NCBI RefSeq assembly: GCF_000259075.1
Contig: NZ_AJKI01000008.1
Coordinates: 1-64,000 of the forward strand
From: Marinilabilia salmonicolor JCM 21150
GTDB taxonomy: Bacteria; Bacteroidota; Bacteroidia; Bacteroidales; Marinilabiliaceae
Direction: 5' to 3'
Length of the DNA: 64,000 nucleotides
A program made the position numbers and the translations under genes. How positions within the stretch are numbered: position 1 is the first letter of the stretch; each line of letters opens with the position of its first letter. The notes under the pieces are model-generated. The model had not been told where the DNA came from and did no database searches. It was given only the letters and a program-made list of their open reading frames with translations. Of the stretch, positions 53,434 to 61,302 are shown one piece after another.

Positions 53434-53781
53434 TCAATCTTCAATTATTTCATCAATACTTCTTCTAAGTGCTTCGGGGTCTCTATAGTAAAGCTTTGCT
53501 GTATCAACTACCCTTTTTAGCGAAACTTTCCCCGATTCAGAAATTTCAGAAACCTTGAGATTTTCTTTAATGTAATCTTCTGGAAAATCTTTGTATAATT
53601 GACCAACGGCAGTGTTAAGAAATGCAGTAGTGAGCATTTCTATATTTTGAAAAGAAAGGGTTACTTTCTTTTTATCTGAAAACGCTTTGGCAATAAGCTC
53701 AAACACTTTTTGTCCATCTTCGGCTTCTACTCCGTAAACATCCCCAATAGTGTTTGCTATATTGATTGTTATATTTTTCAT
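53434..53781 (-). CDS. STAS-like (DUF4325-type) protein
   Basis: 115 residues. Pattern VFELIAKAFSDKKKVTLSFQNIEMLTTAFLNTAVGQLYKDF resembles the DUF4325 STAS-like family: a STAS-type beta-alpha fold in which a conserved segment before the second helix would carry the regulatory residue in true anti-anti-sigma factors. Here that stretch reads MLTTAFLN. It lies between the STAS-ATPase gene (4-base gap) and the PIN gene (4-base gap), so all three are one operon. Likely binds the ATPase partner. Confidence 0.75.
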   Translation of the reverse strand: MKNITINIANTIGDVYGVEAEDGQKVFELIAKAFSDKKKVTLSFQNIEMLTTAFLNTAVGQLYKDFPEDYIKENLKVSEISESGKVSLKRVVDTAKLYYRDPEALRRSIDEIIED

Positions 53782-53785
53782 ATCT

Positions 53786-54649
53786 TTAAAATATATCGTT
53801 TATGTCAATTTCACTTTTCAGTGAATAATTGTTTCTATCATCTGTTCTGAATTGCAAATTTACAATTGTTCCCGGAAATTCGCCATTGAATATCCGTAAG
53901 TCTTCACCATTATCATCAAATTGATAAAAACCATCATTACTTACAATCTGCATTTTACCCTTATTTATTCCTATAAACTCTTTAAGAACTGCTAAACCAA
54001 TACCACCTGAAACACCTTGCTTGGTGGTTTTTTTATCTTGCACGGCCCACTTCAAAGCCTGTGTAGCAGAAAGACTTCTTCCAAATCGTCTATTAATTTT
54101 TTCTCTAAAACCAATGCCTATGTCAACGATTGTAAATTCTATCTTGTTCTTATTAGGAAAGAATTGACCACATGTATAGATAAAATTAGTTTCACTATGA
54201 ATCTGGGCGTTGACAAATATTTCATAAATGGCTTCTATGATTTTTTCTTTCACCCCGTCCGACATCCTCGGTAAGTCGGTGTTGTGCCCTTCAATAAGCT
54301 CCTCAATCACATAATTTTTGAAATACTTTCCGTCAGTGGGTTTTAGTTTTTGGAACTTGATGGTCGTATTGTTTACATCAAGTGCTCTTTGTTTTCCGTA
54401 ATACGTCAGAAAATCATTTTTTAACAGGATGGTTTCAATTTGTGGACTGAGATAATCAAAATGAATATCGTTTAGATTGGCTGTAAACTTATCCAAAACA
54501 GCCCCAAGAGCTGTACTCATATTGGCAGCAAAAAAATTATGGATTTCAAGATGGATATTACCAAACAATTTATCCTTATGTTGTTCAAAAAGAGAGATTA
54601 AGCTTTGATAGCTTTCGAATGTATTATTTATGGAGACTAATCTACTCAT
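53786..54649 (-). CDS. STAS-like domain fused to GHKL ATPase
   Basis: 287 residues. The N-terminal about 90 residues (LEIHNFFAANMSTALGAVLD, QIETILLKNDFLTYYG) look STAS-like. The GHKL ATPase follows: N box EAIYEIFVNAQIHS (E143, N147), G1 VDIGIGF (176-181) and G2 GVSGGIGLAVL (212-222). All ATP-binding motifs are complete, but there is no dimerisation/phospho-acceptor helix, so it resembles anti-sigma kinases rather than a sensor kinase. First gene of the STAS-ATPase / STAS-like / PIN operon; the promoter must lie in 54650-54880. Confidence 0.78.
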   Translation of the reverse strand: MSRLVSINNTFESYQSLISLFEQHKDKLFGNIHLEIHNFFAANMSTALGAVLDKFTANLNDIHFDYLSPQIETILLKNDFLTYYGKQRALDVNNTTIKFQKLKPTDGKYFKNYVIEELIEGHNTDLPRMSDGVKEKIIEAIYEIFVNAQIHSETNFIYTCGQFFPNKNKIEFTIVDIGIGFREKINRRFGRSLSATQALKWAVQDKKTTKQGVSGGIGLAVLKEFIGINKGKMQIVSNDGFYQFDDNGEDLRIFNGEFPGTIVNLQFRTDDRNNYSLKSEIDINDIF

Positions 54650-54880
54650 ACAGTTTTTTGCAATATTTATTCCACTCTCTCCGCGCTTCGCCTAAAGACT
54701 TTTAATGAATAAAAAACGCCAACATCGTATATATACATTACATGTTTAGTAATTTTAAAAAGCGGAATCCGAATTTAATAAAAAAATCAGAATATTAAGA
54801 GGTGAAGTTTTATGAAAAGAATGGTTCTGAACAATTAAATAAAGATAAACTGAAATTATTATCTTAAAGAGCAATCCGGG

Positions 54881-55060
54881 TTAGCGGCCATTCCTGCCTT
54901 TATCATCCTCTCTTTTCAAAAAGTTGTTCGTTTTTTCAGCAATTCTTTCCAGATAGTTCATCAGGTTTTCTTTTGATTCGGTAGGCGTGGTTTCCAGGCC
55001 TAACCGAAAGGAGTCAAGAGCCCGATAGAATCGGTCAAATTGATTTTTAAGAACTTGCAT
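54881..55060 (-). CDS. Small hypothetical protein (59 aa)
   Basis: ATG at 55060, stop at 54881. It reads MQVLKNQFDRFYRALDS and so on, helical and charged, ending KREDDKGRNGR. Codon use is normal and the frame is open throughout. It lies 25 bases downstream of the DUF6266 gene on the same strand, so the two probably form an operon. No known family recognised. The region from here to 54650 is AT-rich, with a GTATATATAC palindrome but no other feature. Confidence 0.6.
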   Translation of the reverse strand: MQVLKNQFDRFYRALDSFRLGLETTPTESKENLMNYLERIAEKTNNFLKREDDKGRNGR

Positions 55061-55085
55061 ATCGCTGGTTTCTTAATAATACCCC

Positions 55086-55718
55086 TTAACCAATCGTACC
55101 CACCCATCTTGTGTTACTTAGATTCATCTCGTCTGCACTGCGAAACATGATCCAAAGTTCCACCGGTCTTTGAGAGTCAGGAACATGCAGCAAAGTCTTC
55201 CCCTGATGTCTTTTAATGGTTGTAACCTGATAATCTGCATAGACAAAGGACTCTATGTCCTTCATACACCAGATTAAATTATCGGAGGGGTGATTGAAGC
55301 CCTCGCTTTGATTTTCGATTGACCACTCCAGTAATATCCCCTCGTCGGTTTTTTTCAAACTTACCGAATTGGGAAGTGTCAGGTCTCCTTTGCTGAGAAC
55401 AACTTTTTCAGGATTAATGTATTGATCGGGGTAATTGCCTTCAATGGCTTCTTTCAGATTCAATGAAACAGCTGAGTGGTAGGTTGATCGTCCGGTTGAA
55501 ATGTCTTTCATGGTAATGCGAACCAGGTCATTAAGATATCGTACCAGGTTTTGCGCCAGTTTTAGTCGTTGTCTTTGTGCCAATTGTTTTTCAGATTTTT
55601 TGTCTTTGTAGATAACCGGGCGGGAGCGGAGGTAAGTCTTACCATACATTTCGTACATAATTACATTGCCAATCCGGCCCTGCCCGGGCCCGTTGATACC
55701 TTGTTTTAATCGTGCCAT
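55086..55718 (-). CDS. DUF6266 family protein
   Basis: 210 residues with the strongly conserved start MARLKQGINGPGQGRIGNV and MYGKTYLRSRP, typical of the Bacteroidota DUF6266 family, which occur in many copies with unknown role. The rest is mixed alpha/beta and includes YHSAVSLNLKEAI and PNSVSLKKTDEGILLEWS. No signal peptide. A 59-residue gene follows it. Confidence 0.75.
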   Translation of the reverse strand: MARLKQGINGPGQGRIGNVIMYEMYGKTYLRSRPVIYKDKKSEKQLAQRQRLKLAQNLVRYLNDLVRITMKDISTGRSTYHSAVSLNLKEAIEGNYPDQYINPEKVVLSKGDLTLPNSVSLKKTDEGILLEWSIENQSEGFNHPSDNLIWCMKDIESFVYADYQVTTIKRHQGKTLLHVPDSQRPVELWIMFRSADEMNLSNTRWVGTIG

Positions 55719-56008
55719 TGTTTTGTTTGTTAGTGTCTTACTCCTAATATTCGTGTTTTTTTGGCAAAATAGTTACCAGTAATTTAACGCAAAATGGCTG
55801 CGCCATTAGCTTATCCTTTTAATAGTTTGGTTCTGGCTTGTCCAGGTTAGGTTATTTAATGTTTTTCTTTCTCAAAATGCTTTGTCACCTGCCAGTTTCT
55901 GATCAGGTTCCTAACAACTTCTTGGCAAGTTTACTACAAATTAATTTATAAGTTATTAATAAGTCATTATAAAGTCAAATCAAACTCAGTTATAATTGAA
56001 TTTAATTA

Positions 56009-56052
56009 GACTTTAATACGACTTTAAAACGACTTTACTATGACTTTAAAAT
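56009..56052 (+). repeat. Four tandem 11-bp repeats upstream of hsdM
   Basis: GACTTTAATAC, GACTTTAAAAC, GACTTTACTAT and GACTTTAAAAT follow each other exactly. An 11-base period places all four on about the same face of the helix, as for a cooperative regulator. Inverted TAAAGTC units lie just upstream (near 55971). The region 55719-56008 is AT-rich and otherwise empty. Confidence 0.7.
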
Positions 56053-56215
56053 GGAGCTGTTACAACGCAGTTTCGATGCTGTCCCGATACAGATGCGGAG
56101 GGGAACTGACGGAAATACATATGATTCTCTGTATATCTTTCCTGAATTTCCGCCATTTTTCCCGAATGAAATGTTAATTTTACCCGAATAATCGAAAAAA
56201 CTATACAATAAATAG

Positions 56216-57754
56216 ATGGCTAAGAAAAACGGAAACGGCGCAAACGAAACGCTCGAACAAAAATTATGGAGAACCGCAGACAGGCTGCGCAATAATATAG
56301 ATGCTGCTGAATACAAGCATGTGGTGCTTGGTCTTATTTTTCTCAAATACATTTCTGATGCTTTTGATGTGCTTTACGAAAAGCTGAAAGTCGGAGAAGG
56401 GGAGTATGCAGGAGCTGATCCGGAGGATAAGGATGAGTACGGCGCAGAGAATGTCTTTTTTGTTCCTGAAAAAGCGCGCTGGTCATATATTCAGTCACAG
56501 GGAAAAATGCCAAACATCGGCAAACTGATTGATGATGCCATGGATTTAATTGAAGCGGATAATCCCACCCTGAAAGGCATACTTCCAAAAGTTTATGCAC
56601 GTCAGAACTTAGACCCGCAATCGTTGGGTAGTTTGATTGATACTATTGGTACCATTGCGCTTGGTGACGAAAAAGCCAGAAGCCAGGATGTTTTGGGACA
56701 AGTCTATGAATATTTTCTTGGCCAGTTTGCGTTGGCTGAAGGTCAAAAGGGTGGACAGTTCTACACTCCGCAGAGTATTGTGAAATTACTGGTTGAGATG
56801 CTGGAGCCATACTCGGGGAGAGTTTATGACCCCTGTTGCGGAAGTGGTGGAATGTTTGTTCAGAGTGAGAAGTTTATTGAACGTCACCAGGGACGGTTAG
56901 ACGATATTTCGGTATATGGACAGGAGAGTAACCAGACCACTTACCGGTTGTGTAGAATGAACCTCGCCATTCGCGGTATTGATGGTTCAAACATCCGGTG
57001 GAACACAGAAGGTTCTTTTCTCAACAATGCGCACAAGGATTTAAAAGCCGATTATATCATTGCCAATCCACCCTTTAATGTGAGTGACTGGAGCGGCGAT
57101 TTGTTGCGAGACGATCCCCGTTGGCAATTTGGTACACCTCCGGTGGGTAATGCCAACTTTGCCTGGGTTCAGCATTTCCTTTATCATTTGAATCCCAATG
57201 CCGGACAAGCTGGTTTTGTATTGTCCAACGGCTCTTTAAGTTCTAACTCTGGAGGCGAAGGACAAATAAGGCAGAACCTGGTGGAAAATGACCTGGTAGA
57301 GTGTATTGTAATGCTGCCAAAAGCACTGTTTTTTAATACCGGAATTCCGGCTTGCTTATGGTTCCTGCGTCGCGGCAAAAAGAAACGTCACGGAGAGGTG
57401 CTTTTCATTGATGCCTCGGAACTGGGGTATATGATTAACCGCAAAAACCGGGTACTTGCAGATGAGGATGTGATGAAGGTGGCAGACACCTATCATAATT
57501 GGTTGGAGAGTAAAGACAAATACGAAGATGTAAAAGGCTTCTGCAAATCTGCCACGCTTGAAGATATTCAAAAGCACAAGTTTGTATTAACGCCCGGCCG
57601 TTATGTGGGCATTCCCGATGAAGAGGACGATGGCATTCCCTTTCAGGAAAAGGTGGATACACTAACCACTCAACTACGTGAGCAAATGAAGGAAGCCCAA
57701 GAGCTGGATCAGGAAATTAAAACACAATTGGCTAAAATCGGGATTGAGTTATGA
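56216..57754 (+). CDS. hsdM: Type I restriction-modification DNA methyltransferase, M subunit
   Basis: N6-adenine methyltransferase of 512 residues. N-terminal HsdM_N helical region ([30 protein letters not shown], shown in part), then the N6_Mtase domain with AdoMet motif [10 protein letters not shown] (205-214), NPPF (284-287) and [12 protein letters not shown]. The C-terminal coiled coil binds the specificity subunit. It overlaps hsdS by four bases (ATGA). Both enzymatic motifs are intact. Confidence 0.94.
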   Translation: MAKKNGNGANETLEQKLWRTADRLRNNIDAAEYKHVVLGLIFLKYISDAFDVLYEKLKVGEGEYAGADPEDKDEYGAENVFFVPEKARWSYIQSQGKMPNIGKLIDDAMDLIEADNPTLKGILPKVYARQNLDPQSLGSLIDTIGTIALGDEKARSQDVLGQVYEYFLGQFALAEGQKGGQFYTPQSIVKLLVEMLEPYSGRVYDPCCGSGGMFVQSEKFIERHQGRLDDISVYGQESNQTTYRLCRMNLAIRGIDGSNIRWNTEGSFLNNAHKDLKADYIIANPPFNVSDWSGDLLRDDPRWQFGTPPVGNANFAWVQHFLYHLNPNAGQAGFVLSNGSLSSNSGGEGQIRQNLVENDLVECIVMLPKALFFNTGIPACLWFLRRGKKKRHGEVLFIDASELGYMINRKNRVLADEDVMKVADTYHNWLESKDKYEDVKGFCKSATLEDIQKHKFVLTPGRYVGIPDEEDDGIPFQEKVDTLTTQLREQMKEAQELDQEIKTQLAKIGIEL

Positions 57755-59388
57755 GTATAAATGTAATTTCATTAGCCGATACAACAAGCTTTATCGTAGA
57801 TAACCGAGGAAAAACAGTTCCTACGGCAGATACAGGAATACCTCTAATAAAAACGAACTGTGTCACTAATAACCAATTATTCCCAAGAATAGATGGAGCC
57901 TTCTTTGTCTCGCAAGAAATATTTGATTCTTGGTTTCGTGCTCACCCAATACCTGGAGATTTAATTTTAACCTTAAAAGGGAGTCAGAATGGTGCAGTAT
58001 GTTTAGTCCCAGACCCTGTGGGGTTTGTTATTGCACAGGATATGGTTGCTCTTAGAATTAACAAGGAAGTAATTAATCCATACTACCTATTGGCCTCATT
58101 GCGGACAAGAGAATTACAACATCAAATCAAAACTTTAGATGTTAGTGGAGTTATCCCTCATTTAAAAAAGACAGATTTTGATAAGCTTATTTTACCATAC
58201 CCAAAAAGAGAAATCCAAGACTATATCGGTAATCTCTATTATAACCTAAGTATTAAAATTGACCTCCTTCGCCAGCAAAATCGAACCCTGGAAGAACTGG
58301 CCCAAACCCTTTTCAAGCGTTGGTTTGTAGAGTTTGAGTTTCCCTGCCTTCCTTCGGGCTATCGCCCTCAGGGGCAGGTAAACCTGGAAGAAATTGCTAA
58401 AGTTTGTACTTATAGTCGCGTTGGTGGGGCACCAGCACCTGATGGGCAAAGCTGGTTTGTGTATGTCTTGCTTTGTGAAGATGGCTCTTTTTATAAAGGA
58501 ATGACCAATGACTTGTATCGGAGGTTTTATGAACATTACACAGGTGAAGGGGCTAAACATACCAAAATACATAAACCTGTTAAAATCATTCACTGGGAAC
58601 AATTTAACACACAGGATGAAACCAGGGCAAGAGAGGAGGAGTTAAAGACGGGTTTCGGTCGTACATGGTTGCAACGAGAATATGATAAGCTTCAAAAGTT
58701 TGGTCACACAACAAGCGATGGTTTACCTGCGCACCAAACGAAGTTGGTGCCTGCAGGAAAAATGGTGGAGAGTGAGTTGGGGGAGATTCCGGAGGGGTGG
58801 CACATTAGCCGTTTGCAAGATATAACAGCATTAGTCTCTAGAGGAATATCTCCTAAGTATATGAATGAAGGTGGCATTTGTGTTTTAAATCAAAGGTGCA
58901 TCAGAAATAAGTCAATTGATTTTTCATTAGGTAGAAGACACAACAATGAACTAAAAAATGCAAAATCTAAATTTATTAAACCGTTTGATGTTTTAGTGAA
59001 TTCTACCGGTGTTGGAACTCTTGGAAGAACAGCAGTAGTGAAAAGAATAGAAGAAGAACCAACAACCGTTGACTCCCATGTTTCTATAATTAGAGCCAAT
59101 GAAGAAAGGATTAATAAATTTTTTCTATCATACCTCATAACAGGAAAAGAGCGAGAGATTGAACATATGGCAGAAGGTTCTACAGGACAGACAGAATTAA
59201 GCCGTGCTAAATTAAACGAAATGGAGGTATTAATACCATCAAAATTACTTCAAAATAAGTTTGGTGAGATATCCTTTTTCTCTAGTCAGAAAATAAATTC
59301 AAATGAACAAGAAATCCAAATCCTTACCCAATTGCGCGACACGTTATTGCCGAAGTTGATGAGTGGGGAGGTGAGGGTGAAAGTCTGA
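57751..59388 (+). CDS. hsdS: Type I restriction specificity subunit with GIY-YIG insertion
   Basis: 545 residues, longer than the usual about 400-430. The first TRD covers about 1-165 ([31 protein letters not shown]), then a conserved spacer helix ([27 protein letters not shown], shown in part). The second TRD starts at [14 protein letters not shown] (337). Between them, residues 199-336, a foreign domain carries [33 protein letters not shown] and [16 protein letters not shown]: a GIY-YIG nuclease-like domain with its Tyr, Arg and Glu. The insertion is in frame. It determines DNA specificity; the insertion's effect is unknown. Confidence 0.87.
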   Translation: MSINVISLADTTSFIVDNRGKTVPTADTGIPLIKTNCVTNNQLFPRIDGAFFVSQEIFDSWFRAHPIPGDLILTLKGSQNGAVCLVPDPVGFVIAQDMVALRINKEVINPYYLLASLRTRELQHQIKTLDVSGVIPHLKKTDFDKLILPYPKREIQDYIGNLYYNLSIKIDLLRQQNRTLEELAQTLFKRWFVEFEFPCLPSGYRPQGQVNLEEIAKVCTYSRVGGAPAPDGQSWFVYVLLCEDGSFYKGMTNDLYRRFYEHYTGEGAKHTKIHKPVKIIHWEQFNTQDETRAREEELKTGFGRTWLQREYDKLQKFGHTTSDGLPAHQTKLVPAGKMVESELGEIPEGWHISRLQDITALVSRGISPKYMNEGGICVLNQRCIRNKSIDFSLGRRHNNELKNAKSKFIKPFDVLVNSTGVGTLGRTAVVKRIEEEPTTVDSHVSIIRANEERINKFFLSYLITGKEREIEHMAEGSTGQTELSRAKLNEMEVLIPSKLLQNKFGEISFFSSQKINSNEQEIQILTQLRDTLLPKLMSGEVRVKV

Positions 59389-59400
59389 AATGTGAAAAAT

Positions 59401-59492
59401 GTCTGAACCATGATTTTTAGGATTTTCCTGATTACATGATTTTTTTCTTAAATCAGGGTAATCAAATTAATCCTTTAAATCATGGTTCAGAC
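59401..59492. repeat. Long inverted repeat (ATCATGGTTCAGAC type)
   Basis: GTCTGAACCATGATTT (59401-59416) is perfectly inverted as AAATCATGGTTCAGAC (59477-59492). Inner AGGATT/TGATTA and TAATCA/AATCCT segments extend the hairpin imperfectly. It lies just after hsdS and before the GxxExxY gene, and a related AAATCAGGTAATCATGATAA sequence follows that gene. Confidence 0.75.
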
Positions 59493-59528
59493 AATGATTT
59501 AAAAACCTTAACAAATAATTTTGTAATT

Positions 59529-59924
59529 ATGCAATACAAAGACCTAACCTACAAAATCATTGGTTGCGCAATGGAAGTCCATAAGCACCTTGGAAATGGT
59601 TTTCAAGAAGTGATTTATCAGCGAGCTTTGGCTATTGAAATGGAGTTGCAAGGCATCAATTTTCAGCGCGAATTTGGAATGCCGCTGCATTACAAAGGTC
59701 AGAATATTGGCACCCGTCGCGTTGATTTTTTTGTAGAAGATTGCATTATGGTCGAAATAAAAGCGCTTGTGAATCTTGAAGACGTGCATCTGGCCCAGGC
59801 AATGAATTACGTGGAAGCCTACAATCTGGAAATTGGTTTGCTCATTAACTTTGGAGCCAAAAGCCTTCAGCATAAGCGTGTACACAATAATAAAATCTTA
59901 AAATCAGGTAATCATGATAATTAA
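59529..59924 (+). CDS. GxxExxY protein
   Basis: 131 residues from the ATG at 59529; the longer in-frame extension is encoded by the hairpin repeat and unlikely. The defining motif is GNGFQEVIYQRAL. RVDFFVEDCIMVEIKAL resembles a PD-(D/E)xK nuclease core (D, then E-x-K). Function unknown; it is a common accessory gene often bordered by repeats. It sits between hsdS and DUF3800. Confidence 0.78.
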   Translation: MQYKDLTYKIIGCAMEVHKHLGNGFQEVIYQRALAIEMELQGINFQREFGMPLHYKGQNIGTRRVDFFVEDCIMVEIKALVNLEDVHLAQAMNYVEAYNLEIGLLINFGAKSLQHKRVHNNKILKSGNHDN

Positions 59925-59950
59925 GAATTTAATGAATTAAGGCAAGCTTT

Positions 59951-60676
59951 ATGACTGAGTACAACATATACTGCGACGAAAGCTGTCATCTGGAATATGA
60001 CCCTCATAAATCAATGGTGTTGGGGGCTGTTTGGTGTGCCAAAGAAGATAAGAAACAGCTATTTGACAGGATAAAGGAGATTAAACAAAAGCATGGTTTA
60101 AAACCTGAATTCGAAATAAAATGGAATAAGGTTTCAAAATCTAAAGCTGACTTTTACAGAGAATTGATTAATTTCTTTTTTGATACTGATAAGCTAAACT
60201 TCAGGGGATTAGTTGTGGCGGATAAAGGAGAGTTGGAGCATGGAAGATATGATCAGACACATGATCAGTTTTATTACAAGATGTATTTTGACATGCTGAA
60301 AATCATCATTTCACCCCATGCATCCTATTATATCTATTTGGACATTAAAGATACCCAGGGCTTTGAAAAGGTTCAAAAACTACATGATGTAATTTGTAAT
60401 AATCATTACGATTTTTCTCAAAGCGTTATTAAGCGAATTCAGGAAGTTCGCTCAGATGAAGTAAGTCTGCTTCAAATAACTGATTTACTAATTGGTGCAT
60501 TGTCCTATTTTTACCGAGGATTGACTGAAAATAAAGCCAAAGTAGAGCTTATTGACCTTATTAAAAGGCGGAGTGGTTACAGCTTGATGAAAAGCACGTT
60601 GCCGTCAGAAAGAAAGTTTAACCTTTTTGTATGGCATTCGGGCTACAGGAGGGGCTGGAATTATGGAGGTTTTTGA
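59951..60676 (+). CDS. DUF3800 family protein
   Basis: 241 residues with the DUF3800 pattern: IYCDESCHLEYD at the start, SYYIYLDIKDTQG in the middle and VSLLQITDLLIGALSYFY near the end. The acidic residues in these three segments resemble an RNase H-fold active site, so a nuclease is possible. It overlaps the next gene by 14 bases, which indicates coupled translation. DUF3800 genes often appear in defence or mobile regions. Confidence 0.8.
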   Translation: MTEYNIYCDESCHLEYDPHKSMVLGAVWCAKEDKKQLFDRIKEIKQKHGLKPEFEIKWNKVSKSKADFYRELINFFFDTDKLNFRGLVVADKGELEHGRYDQTHDQFYYKMYFDMLKIIISPHASYYIYLDIKDTQGFEKVQKLHDVICNNHYDFSQSVIKRIQEVRSDEVSLLQITDLLIGALSYFYRGLTENKAKVELIDLIKRRSGYSLMKSTLPSERKFNLFVWHSGYRRGWNYGGF

Positions 60677-61172
60677 ACTGCCTGAGTTAATTGAATTAAA
60701 TGCATTTGGTGGAAGTTTTGAAAAATATATTGAAGCTGTTTATCAAATTTTTAAAAATGATTTTATTGATACCAAGCCTACTTTTCAAGGTATCAGACTG
60801 GGATTGAAAAAATATCCGCTGGTTGATAATAAGGAATACACATTCTATCATATGACTCATGAAGGAAATATAGAAAGTGAACGAACTCCCGATGTTAGAC
60901 GAATGGAGCGTATTGGATGGCCCAGACCAATGATTGATGACTCTGAACACAGTTATTTGAAAGTTTGGCGAAATACCCGAAGAGGTAAGGGAGGTACAAA
61001 GAGCCGTATTTTGATTTTACATGAAGCCGAACAATATTTAGTCGTGTTGGATGATAGGGGAAATTACATTTTGCCGTGGACTGCTTATCTGATCAGAGGA
61101 AGAAGACAGCTTCAGAAGCATCTCAGGGAATATGAGACTTATAAAAAAGCAGAAGCCGCCAAGCGAACTTAA
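60663..61172 (+). CDS. Uncharacterised protein coupled to DUF3800
   Basis: 169 residues from the ATG at 60663, inside the end of the DUF3800 gene. Not a family I can name. Conserved-looking features are KEYTFYHMTHEGNIESERTP, RRMERIGWPRPMIDD and SRILILHEAEQYLVVLDDRG, with paired His/Arg residues that could suit a RelE/barnase-like nuclease; that is speculative. The C-terminal 25 residues form a charged helix. It probably works with DUF3800. Confidence 0.6.
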   Translation: MEVFELPELIELNAFGGSFEKYIEAVYQIFKNDFIDTKPTFQGIRLGLKKYPLVDNKEYTFYHMTHEGNIESERTPDVRRMERIGWPRPMIDDSEHSYLKVWRNTRRGKGGTKSRILILHEAEQYLVVLDDRGNYILPWTAYLIRGRRQLQKHLREYETYKKAEAAKRT

Positions 61173-61251
61173 CGGCTTCGTTTCTCTTTCAACGCTTACA
61201 CTTTACAGATGGTTGGTGAGATATTTTAAATGTATTTAAACACTCTTTTAT

Positions 61252-61299
61252 TTTACAAAGATATTGTAAATCTTTACACATTGTCAAATTTTCTTTACA
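61252..61299. promoter_or_regulatory. Phased TTTACA boxes upstream of hsdR
   Basis: TTTACA occurs at 61252, 61273 and 61294, exactly 21 bases apart, and the inverse TGTAAA at 61265-61270 makes TTTACAAAGATATTGTAAA a palindrome. A further copy is at 61202. The last box ends three bases before the hsdR ATG, so a bound factor would block initiation. Confidence 0.6.
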
Positions 61300-61302
61300 A
61301 AA

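Noticed and set aside
54667-54680. Right attachment site of the island (CACTCTCTCCGCG)
   Set aside because: Shares only CTCTCCGC with the 3' end of tRNA-Ser, too short to call an att repeat, and clear island-type genes continue beyond it.
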